DNA from: Streptomyces asiaticus
Lineage (GTDB): Bacteria > Actinomycetota > Actinomycetes > Streptomycetales > Streptomycetaceae
Direction: 5' to 3'
Length of the DNA: 64,000 bases
NCBI RefSeq assembly: GCF_018138715.1
Contig: NZ_JAGSHX010000001.1
Coordinates: 1,178,001 to 1,242,000 of the forward strand
The translations under genes were made by a program, and so were the position numbers. Position 1 is the stretch's first letter. Every line of letters starts with the position of its first letter. Shown here piece after piece: positions 45,001 through 52,874 of the stretch. A model generated the notes under the pieces. It was not told where the DNA came from. It made no database searches and saw only the letters and a list, made by a program, of their open reading frames with translations.

Positions 45001-48000
45001 ACCCGTACGCGCTCGCCCGCGAGGCCGCTGGGCGGCTGCGCCGCTTCCCGGCGTCGGCGCCGCGCGCCGTCTTCGTCGGTACGGACGCCGTCGAGCTGCG
45101 TGCTCAGCTGAACCTGGCCGTCAAGGGCGTCGCCGACGCATACGCCCGGGGCGGTGAGTGGGCCACTCCGGCGGGGACCTTCTTCACCGCCCGGCCCATC
45201 GGCCCCGACGGCAAGGTCGCCCTGGTCTACCCGGGCGCCTTCAACTCCTACCCCGGCCTCGGGCAGGACTTCTTCCGGGCCTTCCCGGGCCTGCTCGACC
45301 GGTTCGAGGCGCAGGCCGCCGAGCCCGCCCGGCTGCTGCGCGCGCACCGGCTCTACCCCCGCACCCACGTCACCCCGGAGCGCCGGGACGTCATGAAGCT
45401 GGAGGCGGCAATGGGGGAGGACGTGCCGTTCATGCTCGCCACCGGCACCAGCTTCGCCATCCTCCACACCGACCTCGTCCGCGAGACGCTCGGCCTCAAG
45501 GTCCACGGCGGCTTCGGCTACAGCCTCGGCGAGTCCAGCATGCTGCACGCCACCGGCGGCTGGCGGCAGGAGGGCCGCCGGGACGACCTGCTCAGCAACA
45601 CACCGATCTTCCGGGATCGGTTGTGCGGTGCCCGGCGCACCGTGCGCGAGCTGTGGCGGCTGCCGCGGGAAACCCGGGACGACGCCATCTGGGCCTCTTA
45701 TGTGCTGCTCACCGATGCCGATCTGGTGGTCACGGCCCTCGCCGGGTACGACCGGGTGTACCTCACGCACGTCAATACGCCCGGCGAGCTGGTGATCGCC
45801 GGTGATCCGGTCCAGTGCCGCGCGCTTGTCGAGGAACTGGGCTGCCCGGCGGCCCGCTCCCCGGTCAGCGTGGTCATGCACTGCACGGCCGTCGACTCCG
45901 AACTCGAGGGCCTGGCCGGGCTGAACGACTACCCGACCGGCCCGGTCGACGGCCTCGAGCTGCTGAGCGCGTACGACTACGAGGCGCTGACCCGCGCGGA
46001 CGGTGGTGTCGTGGCATCCGGCGCCAGCCTCGACCGCACGGAGGTCGCCCGGCGCATCGCGCAGACCCTGCGCTCCCCGATCGACTTCCCTCGCCTGGTG
46101 CGCACCGCGTACGACCGCGGTTTCCGCTACTTCATCGAGGTGGGTCCGAGCGCGACCTGCTCGCGCTGGGTCCGCGACACGCTCGGCGACGCGCCGCACG
46201 TCGCGGTCCCCGTCGACCGGCGCGGCGTCCCGGCCACCCGGTCGGTCGCCCAGCTCCTCGCCCGCCTGGTCGGGCACGGCCTGGACGTCGACCTGGAGGC
46301 CCCGCTCGCCGCGCCCCCGCCCCGGCCCGGGCAGGGCCGCGCCGCCCGGTTCCGGGTGGGCGGCGGCACCCCGGTGCCGGACCGCATCGCCCGGTCCGTC
46401 CGTGAACTCGCCACCAGTGACGGCCCGTTCGCCGCCCGGCGCCCGGCCCCTGTTCCCGTAGCACCGGAGGAACCCGCCCGCATGCCCGCCGACCTGACCC
46501 TCGCCGAGGAGACGATCGCCTTCGACGGTGAACCGATCTCCGTACTGCCGTTCGCGCCGACGGCGCCCAGGGCCGTGCCCGCGGCGCCCGAGCCCCTTGC
46601 GACCGTGACGGCAACTCCCCCTTCACAGAGTCGTGTCGAGGTGGCGTCCGCCTCTGTGGCCCATGCGCGGGAAGCCTCTGCCGCCGCGGACGTCGTCCGT
46701 GAGCTGCGCGGGCAGATGCTCGCCACGCACTCCGTGGTCATGGAGACTCAGTACGTCCTTCAGCTGGCCGCGCTCCGCACGACGGAGGCGCTGCTCGACG
46801 GGGCGGCCGGGGCGCCGATCGTACCGAGCGCGTCCGCCGGTCCCAGTGCGCCGGTCCAGCGGCCCGCATCGGCCGCCGCCGAGCCTCTACGGACCGCCGA
46901 GGCCGCACCGGGCGCGCAGGCGCAGGCGCTTCCGGCGGCCCCGTCCTCGTATCAGCACCAGCCTGCGCCGGTCGACGAGGGCACGGTCCGTCCCGCGAGC
47001 GAGCGCACCGCAGGTGACCGCACCCGTCCCGATGGCGTCGTCTGGGACAACAAGGATCTCCTCGAGTTCGCCACCGGCCGCGTCGCGAACGTCTTCGGGC
47101 CCGAGTTCGCCGTCATCGACGAGTACGCCAAGCGCGTGCGGCTTCCCGCGCCCCCGTACCATTTCGTCACCCGCGTCACCCGTGTCGAGGCCACTCCGGG
47201 CGAGCTCAAGCCGTCGAAGATCACCACCGAGTTCGACGTCCCGGAGGATGCCTGGTACGCGGTTGACGGCGGTGTGCCCCCAGCCGTCACCGTCGAGGCG
47301 GGTCAGTGCGACCTGTTGCTCGTCAGCTACCTGGGGATCGACTTCCGCAACAAGGGCGAGCGCGTCTACCGGCTGCTCGACAGCTCCCTGATCTTCCACG
47401 GGCCGCTGCCGCGCACCGGTCAGACCCTGCGCTATGACATCTCCATCGACCGCTTCGTCCACCAGGGCGACACGACGCTCTTCTTCTTCAGCTATCTCTG
47501 CTACGCCGACGGCGAGCTGATCCTCGAACTCAAGGACGCCTGCGCCGGGTTCTTCGGCAAGCAGGAGCTGGACACGCCGCTGGGCGTCGTCATGTCGGAG
47601 AAGGAGAAGGCCGGGCGGGCCGCGCGCACGGCTCTGCCGAAGAAGACTTTCAAGCCGCTTGAGTACACCGACAAGGACCATCTCACCCCGGACGACCTGG
47701 AGCTGCTCGCGCAGGGTACCCCAGGAGAGGTGTTCGGGCCGCACCATGCCCAGGCCCCGGGCATCAACCCCGCCCTCAAGCTGCCGGTCGCCGAGCTGCG
47801 GATGGTCGACGAGGTCACCATCGACCGCACCGGCGGCCCGTACGGCCTCGGCAGGCTCAGCGCGATCAAGCGGCTTGAGCCGGACGCGTGGTACTTCGAG
47901 TGCCACTTCCCGGACGACCCGGTGCTCGCGGGCTCCCTCGTCGCCGAGGGAGCCGTGCAACTGCTCCAGATCTATCTGCTGTACCTGGGCATGCACCTGA

Positions 48001-49445
48001 CGCTGCCGGACGCCCGCTTCCAGACCATGACCGAACTGCGGATCGATGTGCAGGTGCGCGGCCAGATCACGCCGGAGCACCCGGAGATCCGCTACGAGGT
48101 CGAGGTCACTGAGGTGACGCTGCTCCCGCGCCCCTCCGTGGTCGCGGACGTCCTGATCCACCTCGGCGACAAGCCGGTGATCCGGATGCGCAACCTCGGC
48201 CTGCAGATCCTGGAGAAGGAGGGCACCCCGTACCGCCCGGAGGCCGGCGGGATACCCGCCTTCCTCGGCCGCCGCAACCGCAGCGGCGAGCCCGCGATGA
48301 TCAACGAGATGCACCTGGCACACGCCGCCAAGGGCGACCTGGGCATGGCGATGGGCCCGGAGTTCGACATCTACCGCGAGCGCCGCGCGCCCTACATTCC
48401 AAACGGCGACTTCAAGTTCGTCGACCGCGTCATGCGGCTCGAGGGCACCCGCGGCGACCTGAGCCCGGGCTCGGAGATGGTCACCGAGTACGACTCGGCG
48501 CCGGACTCCTGGTACTACCGTGAGAACTCCTTCCCGCACATGCCGAACTGCGTGTACATGGAGTCCTCGCTACAGGCGGCGATCTTCCTCGGCTACTACC
48601 TCGGCGCTACCCTGAAGAACCCCGAGCAGGAGTACTCGATCCGCAATCTCGGCGGGCGCGCCACCCTCGTCAAGGACATCGACCTGCGCGGCAGGACCAT
48701 CCGCCACCACTCCAGGCTCCTGATGACGAGCGCGGTCCAGGGCGCGGTGCTCCAGAACTTCAGTTACGAGCTCTCCGCCGACGGCGAGGTCTTCTACACC
48801 GGTGAGTCGCTCTTCGGCTACTTCAGTGAGGCGGCCCTCGCCAACCAGGTCGGCCTGGACAACGGCGCCTACGTCGCCCCGTGGCTGGAGCAGGAGCTGC
48901 CGGACTCCGCGGGCGTGCGCACCATCGACCTCCGCGGCGAGGACGCCCCGGCCTTCCGGGACCCTTCCGGCGGTCGGCTGTACCTGCCCGGCGGGCACTT
49001 CGCTCTGGTCGACGAGGTCCAGCTGGTCGTCGGCGGCGGTCGGCACGGCGCCGGATATCTGCACGGCCGGCGGGTGATCCGGCCCGACGAGTGGTACTTC
49101 GACTGCCACTTCCACCGTGACCCGGTGATGCCCGGCTCCCTCGGTGTGGAGGCGGTGCTGCAGGCGCTGCGCCTCTTCGTGATCGAGGAGGGGCTCGCCG
49201 ACGGCTACGCGCGGCCCCGTTTCGCGATGGCCACCGATGTCGAGATGAGCTGGAAGTACCGCGGCCAGATCCTGTGCCACGACGGCGAGATGAGCTTCGA
49301 CGCGCACGTCAAGGAGGTCCGCCGGGAGGACGGGCGGCTCCTGGTGATCGCCGACGCCGAGCTGTGGAAGCCGGGCCTGCGCATCTACGAGCTCATCGAC
49401 GTCGCCATCGAGGTCCGCCCGGACACCGATGCCGCCCACGTCTGA
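42057..49445 (+). CDS. PfaC/PfaB-like synthase, KS-CLF-AT-DH-DH
   Basis: 2462 residues from ATG 42057, with GAGAAGGG upstream; earlier in-frame starts lack support. Domains: ketosynthase 1-440 (DAACSSA, Cys199; ECHATGT; GNIGHL); chain-length factor about 460-890 (same fold, but the active-site Cys region reads LSSEGSG and the His motif EAHAGGT); acyltransferase about 1050-1370 (GYSLGE, Ser1156); a proline-rich linker; then four hotdog folds as two FabA-like dehydratase units. The canonical motifs are in the second (WYFECHF, His1950, DPVLAGSL) and fourth (WYFDCHF, His2351, DPVMPGSL) hotdogs, while the first and third are the inactive partners. FabA-type DHs can isomerise double bonds, the hallmark of polyunsaturated chain synthesis. 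The KS-CLF pair should set chain length. It is a fusion of what bacteria usually split as PfaB and PfaC. Confidence 0.92.
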   Translation: MSTYAIVGLSCLFPGARTPAEFWHNLRAGADSRREGGQEVFGTSPEEQDLDPQHEIYCRRGGFVTGFDFDPGGYRLDPGHLARLDRLFHWSLHVTREALRDSGHAERPGVLARAGLVLGNYSFPTPTSAKMSVPLAQEAVLEGLRRAGLPELAGLPPGAPLVDEAPLTEENLRVSGSPAGVTATALGLGGPRYALDAACSSALYALKLACDHLATGQADLMLAGGVCAPDPTLIHLSFSDLGAYPRDGFSQPFDRRSGGILTGQGAGMVAVRRLADAVRDGDKIYAVVEGIGLTNDGGGRHLLVPQGQGQLDAYELAYKDAEFGPEEVDYVECHATGTPIGDATEAESVARFFGGAGKVPLLGSVKGNIGHLLTVAGLSSLLKVIVAMGEGHLPPTIAVGQPIESQDGTVGASVLVREGRPWPDHGGPRRAAVSAFGFGGTNAHVVLSDTPPQSEAEELQVQAVPALDIIGLGSHFGSLDGVEEFEQVVHSGADAFAPLPERRWRGLEQTSGGSLERRAGVTPDALPQGVFVDGVAIDPVDQKIPPADLRTYNVQHVLATKVADEALRDAGYSREVSQGAKAPASRRIAVVVAMETEPYSHARLTRYRLATFLRESYERAGLKLTEEQRAALAAAARDAVVDPITANEVLSYIGNIMASRISSLWNLTGPSFTLSSEGSGTVAALETARLLLLDPTIEAVLVGAVDMTGSAEQTLLAPETAAQAGLTFGEDMRGRRIGEGAGAVVVTRPDEAHRATDRVYARLESLAVRHAAPAAGAVPTADVDTLARAAEAALAEAGIVAAGIEYVEAHAGGTADLDRAEVAALARTYPGRDGERGTALGSAAAQVGTAGCAGAMAGLLRTVLCLHHGYLPGTKGWRRPAADLADAFAASALYVPEASRPWLRRAQGVRRHAAVNVLGSGGMCGHLVLSADATRGAVARTDWRRAGGPALLPLAADSLDGLLAEIERHRTLLGDGGAGAIDPYALAREAAGRLRRFPASAPRAVFVGTDAVELRAQLNLAVKGVADAYARGGEWATPAGTFFTARPIGPDGKVALVYPGAFNSYPGLGQDFFRAFPGLLDRFEAQAAEPARLLRAHRLYPRTHVTPERRDVMKLEAAMGEDVPFMLATGTSFAILHTDLVRETLGLKVHGGFGYSLGESSMLHATGGWRQEGRRDDLLSNTPIFRDRLCGARRTVRELWRLPRETRDDAIWASYVLLTDADLVVTALAGYDRVYLTHVNTPGELVIAGDPVQCRALVEELGCPAARSPVSVVMHCTAVDSELEGLAGLNDYPTGPVDGLELLSAYDYEALTRADGGVVASGASLDRTEVARRIAQTLRSPIDFPRLVRTAYDRGFRYFIEVGPSATCSRWVRDTLGDAPHVAVPVDRRGVPATRSVAQLLARLVGHGLDVDLEAPLAAPPPRPGQGRAARFRVGGGTPVPDRIARSVRELATSDGPFAARRPAPVPVAPEEPARMPADLTLAEETIAFDGEPISVLPFAPTAPRAVPAAPEPLATVTATPPSQSRVEVASASVAHAREASAAADVVRELRGQMLATHSVVMETQYVLQLAALRTTEALLDGAAGAPIVPSASAGPSAPVQRPASAAAEPLRTAEAAPGAQAQALPAAPSSYQHQPAPVDEGTVRPASERTAGDRTRPDGVVWDNKDLLEFATGRVANVFGPEFAVIDEYAKRVRLPAPPYHFVTRVTRVEATPGELKPSKITTEFDVPEDAWYAVDGGVPPAVTVEAGQCDLLLVSYLGIDFRNKGERVYRLLDSSLIFHGPLPRTGQTLRYDISIDRFVHQGDTTLFFFSYLCYADGELILELKDACAGFFGKQELDTPLGVVMSEKEKAGRAARTALPKKTFKPLEYTDKDHLTPDDLELLAQGTPGEVFGPHHAQAPGINPALKLPVAELRMVDEVTIDRTGGPYGLGRLSAIKRLEPDAWYFECHFPDDPVLAGSLVAEGAVQLLQIYLLYLGMHLTLPDARFQTMTELRIDVQVRGQITPEHPEIRYEVEVTEVTLLPRPSVVADVLIHLGDKPVIRMRNLGLQILEKEGTPYRPEAGGIPAFLGRRNRSGEPAMINEMHLAHAAKGDLGMAMGPEFDIYRERRAPYIPNGDFKFVDRVMRLEGTRGDLSPGSEMVTEYDSAPDSWYYRENSFPHMPNCVYMESSLQAAIFLGYYLGATLKNPEQEYSIRNLGGRATLVKDIDLRGRTIRHHSRLLMTSAVQGAVLQNFSYELSADGEVFYTGESLFGYFSEAALANQVGLDNGAYVAPWLEQELPDSAGVRTIDLRGEDAPAFRDPSGGRLYLPGGHFALVDEVQLVVGGGRHGAGYLHGRRVIRPDEWYFDCHFHRDPVMPGSLGVEAVLQALRLFVIEEGLADGYARPRFAMATDVEMSWKYRGQILCHDGEMSFDAHVKEVRREDGRLLVIADAELWKPGLRIYELIDVAIEVRPDTDAAHV

Positions 49446-49485
49446 CGGACGCCCCGCGCACCCGGCCCAAGGAGCAACGCACGTC

Positions 49486-51120
49486 ATGCAATCCCACGAG
49501 ACCCCCTACCGCTGGCACGGGGAGCGGTTCCCGAGCACCGACCCGGCAGGCATCTACGCCGCGCTTGCCGACCTCGACAACCCCTGCCACCTGACGGTCA
49601 CGCCACAGGGCATCGGCGCCGTCTCCGGCGGCGCCGTCACGGTCGGCGACACCGCCCATGGCGGACTGCCGCTGCTCGCCTCCGTCGAGGCGCTGCCGCC
49701 GCGCCGCCTCGGCTCGGCCGCCTTCCGCACCGCGCACGGCGTCAACCTGCCGTACATGACAGGGGCGATGGCGGGCGGCATCTCCTCCGCGGACATGGTG
49801 ATCGCCTTGGCCCGCGAGGGCTTCCTCGGCTCGTTCGGCGCGGCGGGCCTGCTGCCGTCCACCATCGAAAAAGCCCTGGTGCGCTTCGCGGCCGAGATCC
49901 CCGGCCTGCCGTACGCCGTCAACCTCATCCACAGCCCCAGCGAGGAGCGCCTGGAAAAGCAAGCCGTGGAGCTGTTCCTGCGCCACGGGGTGCGCTGCGT
50001 CGAGGCGTCCGCGTATATGAACCTGACGCCGCATGTGGTGCGCTACCGTCTCGCGGGCCTGCGCCGCGGCCCCGACGGCCAGGTCATCGCCGAGAACCGC
50101 CTGATCGCCAAGGTCTCCCGGCCGGAGACCGCCGAGCGGTTCATGCGGCCCGCCCCGGCCGCGATCGCCGCCCGGCTGCGCGAGCAGGGACTGATCACCG
50201 CCGAACAGAGCGAACTGGCCCACCTGGTGCCTCTCGCCGCCGACATCACCGTCGAGGCCGACTCCGGCGGCCACACCGACCGCCGCCCGCTGCCCGCGCT
50301 GCTGCCGCCGATCCTGCGCCTTCGCGACACCGTGCAGCGCGAGCACCGCTACCCGGAACCGATCCGGGTCGGCGCCGCGGGCGGCCTGGGCACCCCGGTC
50401 GCGGTCGCCGCCGCCTTCGCGATGGGCGCCGCGTACGCGGTGACGGGCTCGGTCAACCAGGCGTGCCTGGAGTCCGGCACGTCCCCGGAGGCGCGTGCGC
50501 TGCTCGCCGGGGCGGACATCGCCGACTGCGACATGGCCCCGGCCGCCGACATGTTCGAAATCGGCGTGGAACTCCAGGTCCTCAAGAAGGGAACCCTGTT
50601 CCCGATGCGGGCGCGCCGCCTTTATGAGCTGTATACGGCGTACGACGGTCTGGCGGCCCTGCCCGCCGAGGACCGCGAGAAGCTGGAGAGACAGATCTTC
50701 CGCCGCCGCCTCGACGACGTGTGGCAGGACTGCGTCGCGTACTTCGAGCACCGCGACCCCGAGCAACTGCGGCGCGCCGAGGGCAGCCCCAGGCGCCAGA
50801 TGGCCCTGGTCTTCCGCTGGTACCTGGGCATGGCTTCGCGTTGGGCGGCCATCGGCGAGCCCGACCGCGTGATGGACTACCAGATCTGGTGCGGCCCCGC
50901 GATGGGGAGCTTCAACGACTGGGTCACCGGCAGTTATCTGAAGAACCCGAGTAACCGCCGGGTCGCCGACATCGCCCACCACCTGATGCGCGGCGCCGCC
51001 TTCCACACCCGCCTGGCCCGCCTGCGCACAGCGGGCGCGCACATCCCGGCAGCCGCCGCGCACTACCTGCCGGTGCCACTGGACACGTCCGTGACCGGCC
51101 CTTCGGCGGCCCCCCGATGA
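49486..51120 (+). CDS. pfaD: PfaD-like trans-acting enoyl reductase
   Basis: 544 residues from ATG 49486, 11 bases after AAGGAG. It is a TIM-barrel flavoenzyme of the PfaD/nitronate-monooxygenase-like group: TGAMAGGISSADMVIALARE, FLGSFGAAGLLP, INLIHSP-type strand (AVNLIHSPSEERLEKQAV), VEASAYMNLTP, EADSGGHTDRRP, the FMN phosphate loop GAAGGLGTP, and AAYAVTGSVNQA. The helical C-terminal part (about 400-530) is typical of PfaD and contains IWCGPAMGSFNDWV. In PUFA synthases this enzyme reduces selected enoyl intermediates in trans, so it decides which double bonds survive. It overlaps the following dehydrogenase gene by the ATGA motif, which supports one operon. Confidence 0.93.
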   Translation: MQSHETPYRWHGERFPSTDPAGIYAALADLDNPCHLTVTPQGIGAVSGGAVTVGDTAHGGLPLLASVEALPPRRLGSAAFRTAHGVNLPYMTGAMAGGISSADMVIALAREGFLGSFGAAGLLPSTIEKALVRFAAEIPGLPYAVNLIHSPSEERLEKQAVELFLRHGVRCVEASAYMNLTPHVVRYRLAGLRRGPDGQVIAENRLIAKVSRPETAERFMRPAPAAIAARLREQGLITAEQSELAHLVPLAADITVEADSGGHTDRRPLPALLPPILRLRDTVQREHRYPEPIRVGAAGGLGTPVAVAAAFAMGAAYAVTGSVNQACLESGTSPEARALLAGADIADCDMAPAADMFEIGVELQVLKKGTLFPMRARRLYELYTAYDGLAALPAEDREKLERQIFRRRLDDVWQDCVAYFEHRDPEQLRRAEGSPRRQMALVFRWYLGMASRWAAIGEPDRVMDYQIWCGPAMGSFNDWVTGSYLKNPSNRRVADIAHHLMRGAAFHTRLARLRTAGAHIPAAAAHYLPVPLDTSVTGPSAAPR

Positions 51121-52874
51121 ACGAGCCGGCACCCGAGGCCGTGCGGAGCGAGAGCACACCCCAAGGCGCCCTCACACCCGAGGCCCTGGAGGAACTGCTT
51201 GGCGACCCGAACGACCCCGCCAACCCGTACGGCTTCGCGGCCGCCGTCGACCGTGACGAGCACGACGCGTTCCCCACCGAGCTGTGCCGAGCCCTCGTCG
51301 ACGCGGGCTTCCACCTCAACTACCTGCCCAAGGAGTGGGGCGGCGGCTTCGAGTCCTTCGACCGCAGCCTGACCCTGGTGCGCGCAGCGGCGCGCCGTGA
51401 TGTCAACGTCATGCCCGGCACGATGTTCAGCATCATCGCCGCGACCTGCCTGCAACTGCACGGCCGCGAGGACCAGCGCGAGCGAGTCGCCGCGATCCTG
51501 CGTCGCGGCGGCGCGGTCGCCTTCGCGCTCACCGAGGCCGACCACGGCAGCGAACTCCTCGCCAATGACGTGGAGCTGGCCGACGGCGTACTGCGCGGCG
51601 AGAAGTGGCTGGTCGGCAACGGCCGGTGTGCCGAGGCTCTGTACGTCGTCGCCCGCACCGGGCCGCGCGGCCCCGGCGCGTTCTCCGCACTGCTCCTGGA
51701 CGAGCCACAGATGTCCGACAGCCGTCTGGTGCGGATGCCCGCGCCGCGCATCGGCGGCATGCGCGGTATCGACCTGGCACGGATCGGCTTCGACGCTCTG
51801 CCGGTGCCGGAGAGCGCGCTCGTCGGCACCGCGGGCGAGGGCCTGGAGGTCGCGGTCAAGGCCCAGCAGGCGGTCCGCCTGATGAGCATGGCCGGCTCGC
51901 TCGGCATAGCGGACAGCGCGCTGCGACTCACTGTGGAGTTTGCCGCCGGCCGCCGTGTCGGCCGCACGACACTCGCCGAAGTCCCCTACGCCCGCCGCGA
52001 GCTGGCGACCGCCTCGGCCGCGCTGCTCGCCGCCGACGCGGTGGCGCTCGCCGCCGCCCGGGGCGTGCACGGTTTCCCGGAGGCGTTCAGCGTATGGGGT
52101 CCGGTCGCCAAGCATGTTGTGGCGGAGGCGTCCGGCGATCTGGTGCGGCGCTGCGGCGGCATCCTCGCGACCCGCTCCGTGCTGCGTGACGGCGCGCCCG
52201 GCGCGGGCGTCTTCCAGAAGCTCGAGCGGGACACGGCGGTGGTCCGCGTGATCGACGCCAGCCCGCTCGCCAACCTGCGGTCGTACGCGGGGCAGCTGCC
52301 GACCCTGCTGCGGACCCCGGCCACGGCGGACCCGGACACCCTGCCCGGCGTGCTCCGGCTCGACGCCTCGCTGCCGCCCTACCGGCCCGGCTGCCTCGAC
52401 CTGGTCACGCGTGGCGCCGACCCGCTCCTGATCGGGCTCGCGCAGGCGGCTGCCATGGTCACGGCCCGGGCCGAAGTGGCCGGTCTGCTCGTCCGGTTGA
52501 CCGACGCGGTGGCCGTGTTGCCGGATGAGGCCGACGCCGCGCGCCGCCCCGGCGCCGATCCCAACGTCCTGGTGGACCTCGCCGAGCGGTACGCCTGGCT
52601 GCACAGCGCGGCGGCCTGTGTCCACCTGTGGGCGGCCAACCGCGACCGGGCCCTGTACGGGGCGGAGCCCGGGTCGGCCGAATGGCTCGGTGCGGCTGTC
52701 GGCTATCTGCTCGCCCGGGCCGAGGGCGTCGACCCGCGCCGCTACGCCGCCGCCCTGGCCCCCGCGTTCGACGTGGTCGCTGCGCTGTGCGACCACCACC
52801 TGCTGTGCACCGCGCAGCCCGTACGGCTCGCCGGAACACCCCATAGGAGAAGTTCATGCCCAAGGCCGATATGA
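51117..52874 (+). CDS. Acyl-CoA dehydrogenase-like flavoprotein (long form) 1
   Basis: 585 residues, start overlapping the enoyl-reductase stop. The N-terminal two thirds follow the acyl-CoA dehydrogenase fold: LPKEWGGGFESFDRSLTLV, AFALTEADHGSELLANDVEL (FAD/substrate segment), GEKWLVGNGRCAEAL, and MRGIDLARIGFDALPVP. Typical members have about 380-400 residues. The extra about 180 C-terminal residues are helical and lack known motifs, and the catalytic Glu cannot be placed with certainty. Such enzymes in actinobacterial clusters oxidise acyl thioesters on a carrier protein or CoA to give conjugated double bonds. It and the next gene are related in sequence and overlap, so they may form a heteromer. 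Confidence 0.85.
   Translation: MNEPAPEAVRSESTPQGALTPEALEELLGDPNDPANPYGFAAAVDRDEHDAFPTELCRALVDAGFHLNYLPKEWGGGFESFDRSLTLVRAAARRDVNVMPGTMFSIIAATCLQLHGREDQRERVAAILRRGGAVAFALTEADHGSELLANDVELADGVLRGEKWLVGNGRCAEALYVVARTGPRGPGAFSALLLDEPQMSDSRLVRMPAPRIGGMRGIDLARIGFDALPVPESALVGTAGEGLEVAVKAQQAVRLMSMAGSLGIADSALRLTVEFAAGRRVGRTTLAEVPYARRELATASAALLAADAVALAAARGVHGFPEAFSVWGPVAKHVVAEASGDLVRRCGGILATRSVLRDGAPGAGVFQKLERDTAVVRVIDASPLANLRSYAGQLPTLLRTPATADPDTLPGVLRLDASLPPYRPGCLDLVTRGADPLLIGLAQAAAMVTARAEVAGLLVRLTDAVAVLPDEADAARRPGADPNVLVDLAERYAWLHSAAACVHLWAANRDRALYGAEPGSAEWLGAAVGYLLARAEGVDPRRYAAALAPAFDVVAALCDHHLLCTAQPVRLAGTPHRRSSCPRPI

Noticed and set aside
41100..46277. Very long minus-strand open frame (about 1700 codons) opposite the two synthase genes
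   Set aside because: It mirrors the plus-strand synthases and arises because GC-rich third positions keep the opposite frame open. Its composition is unlike a protein and it has no motifs.
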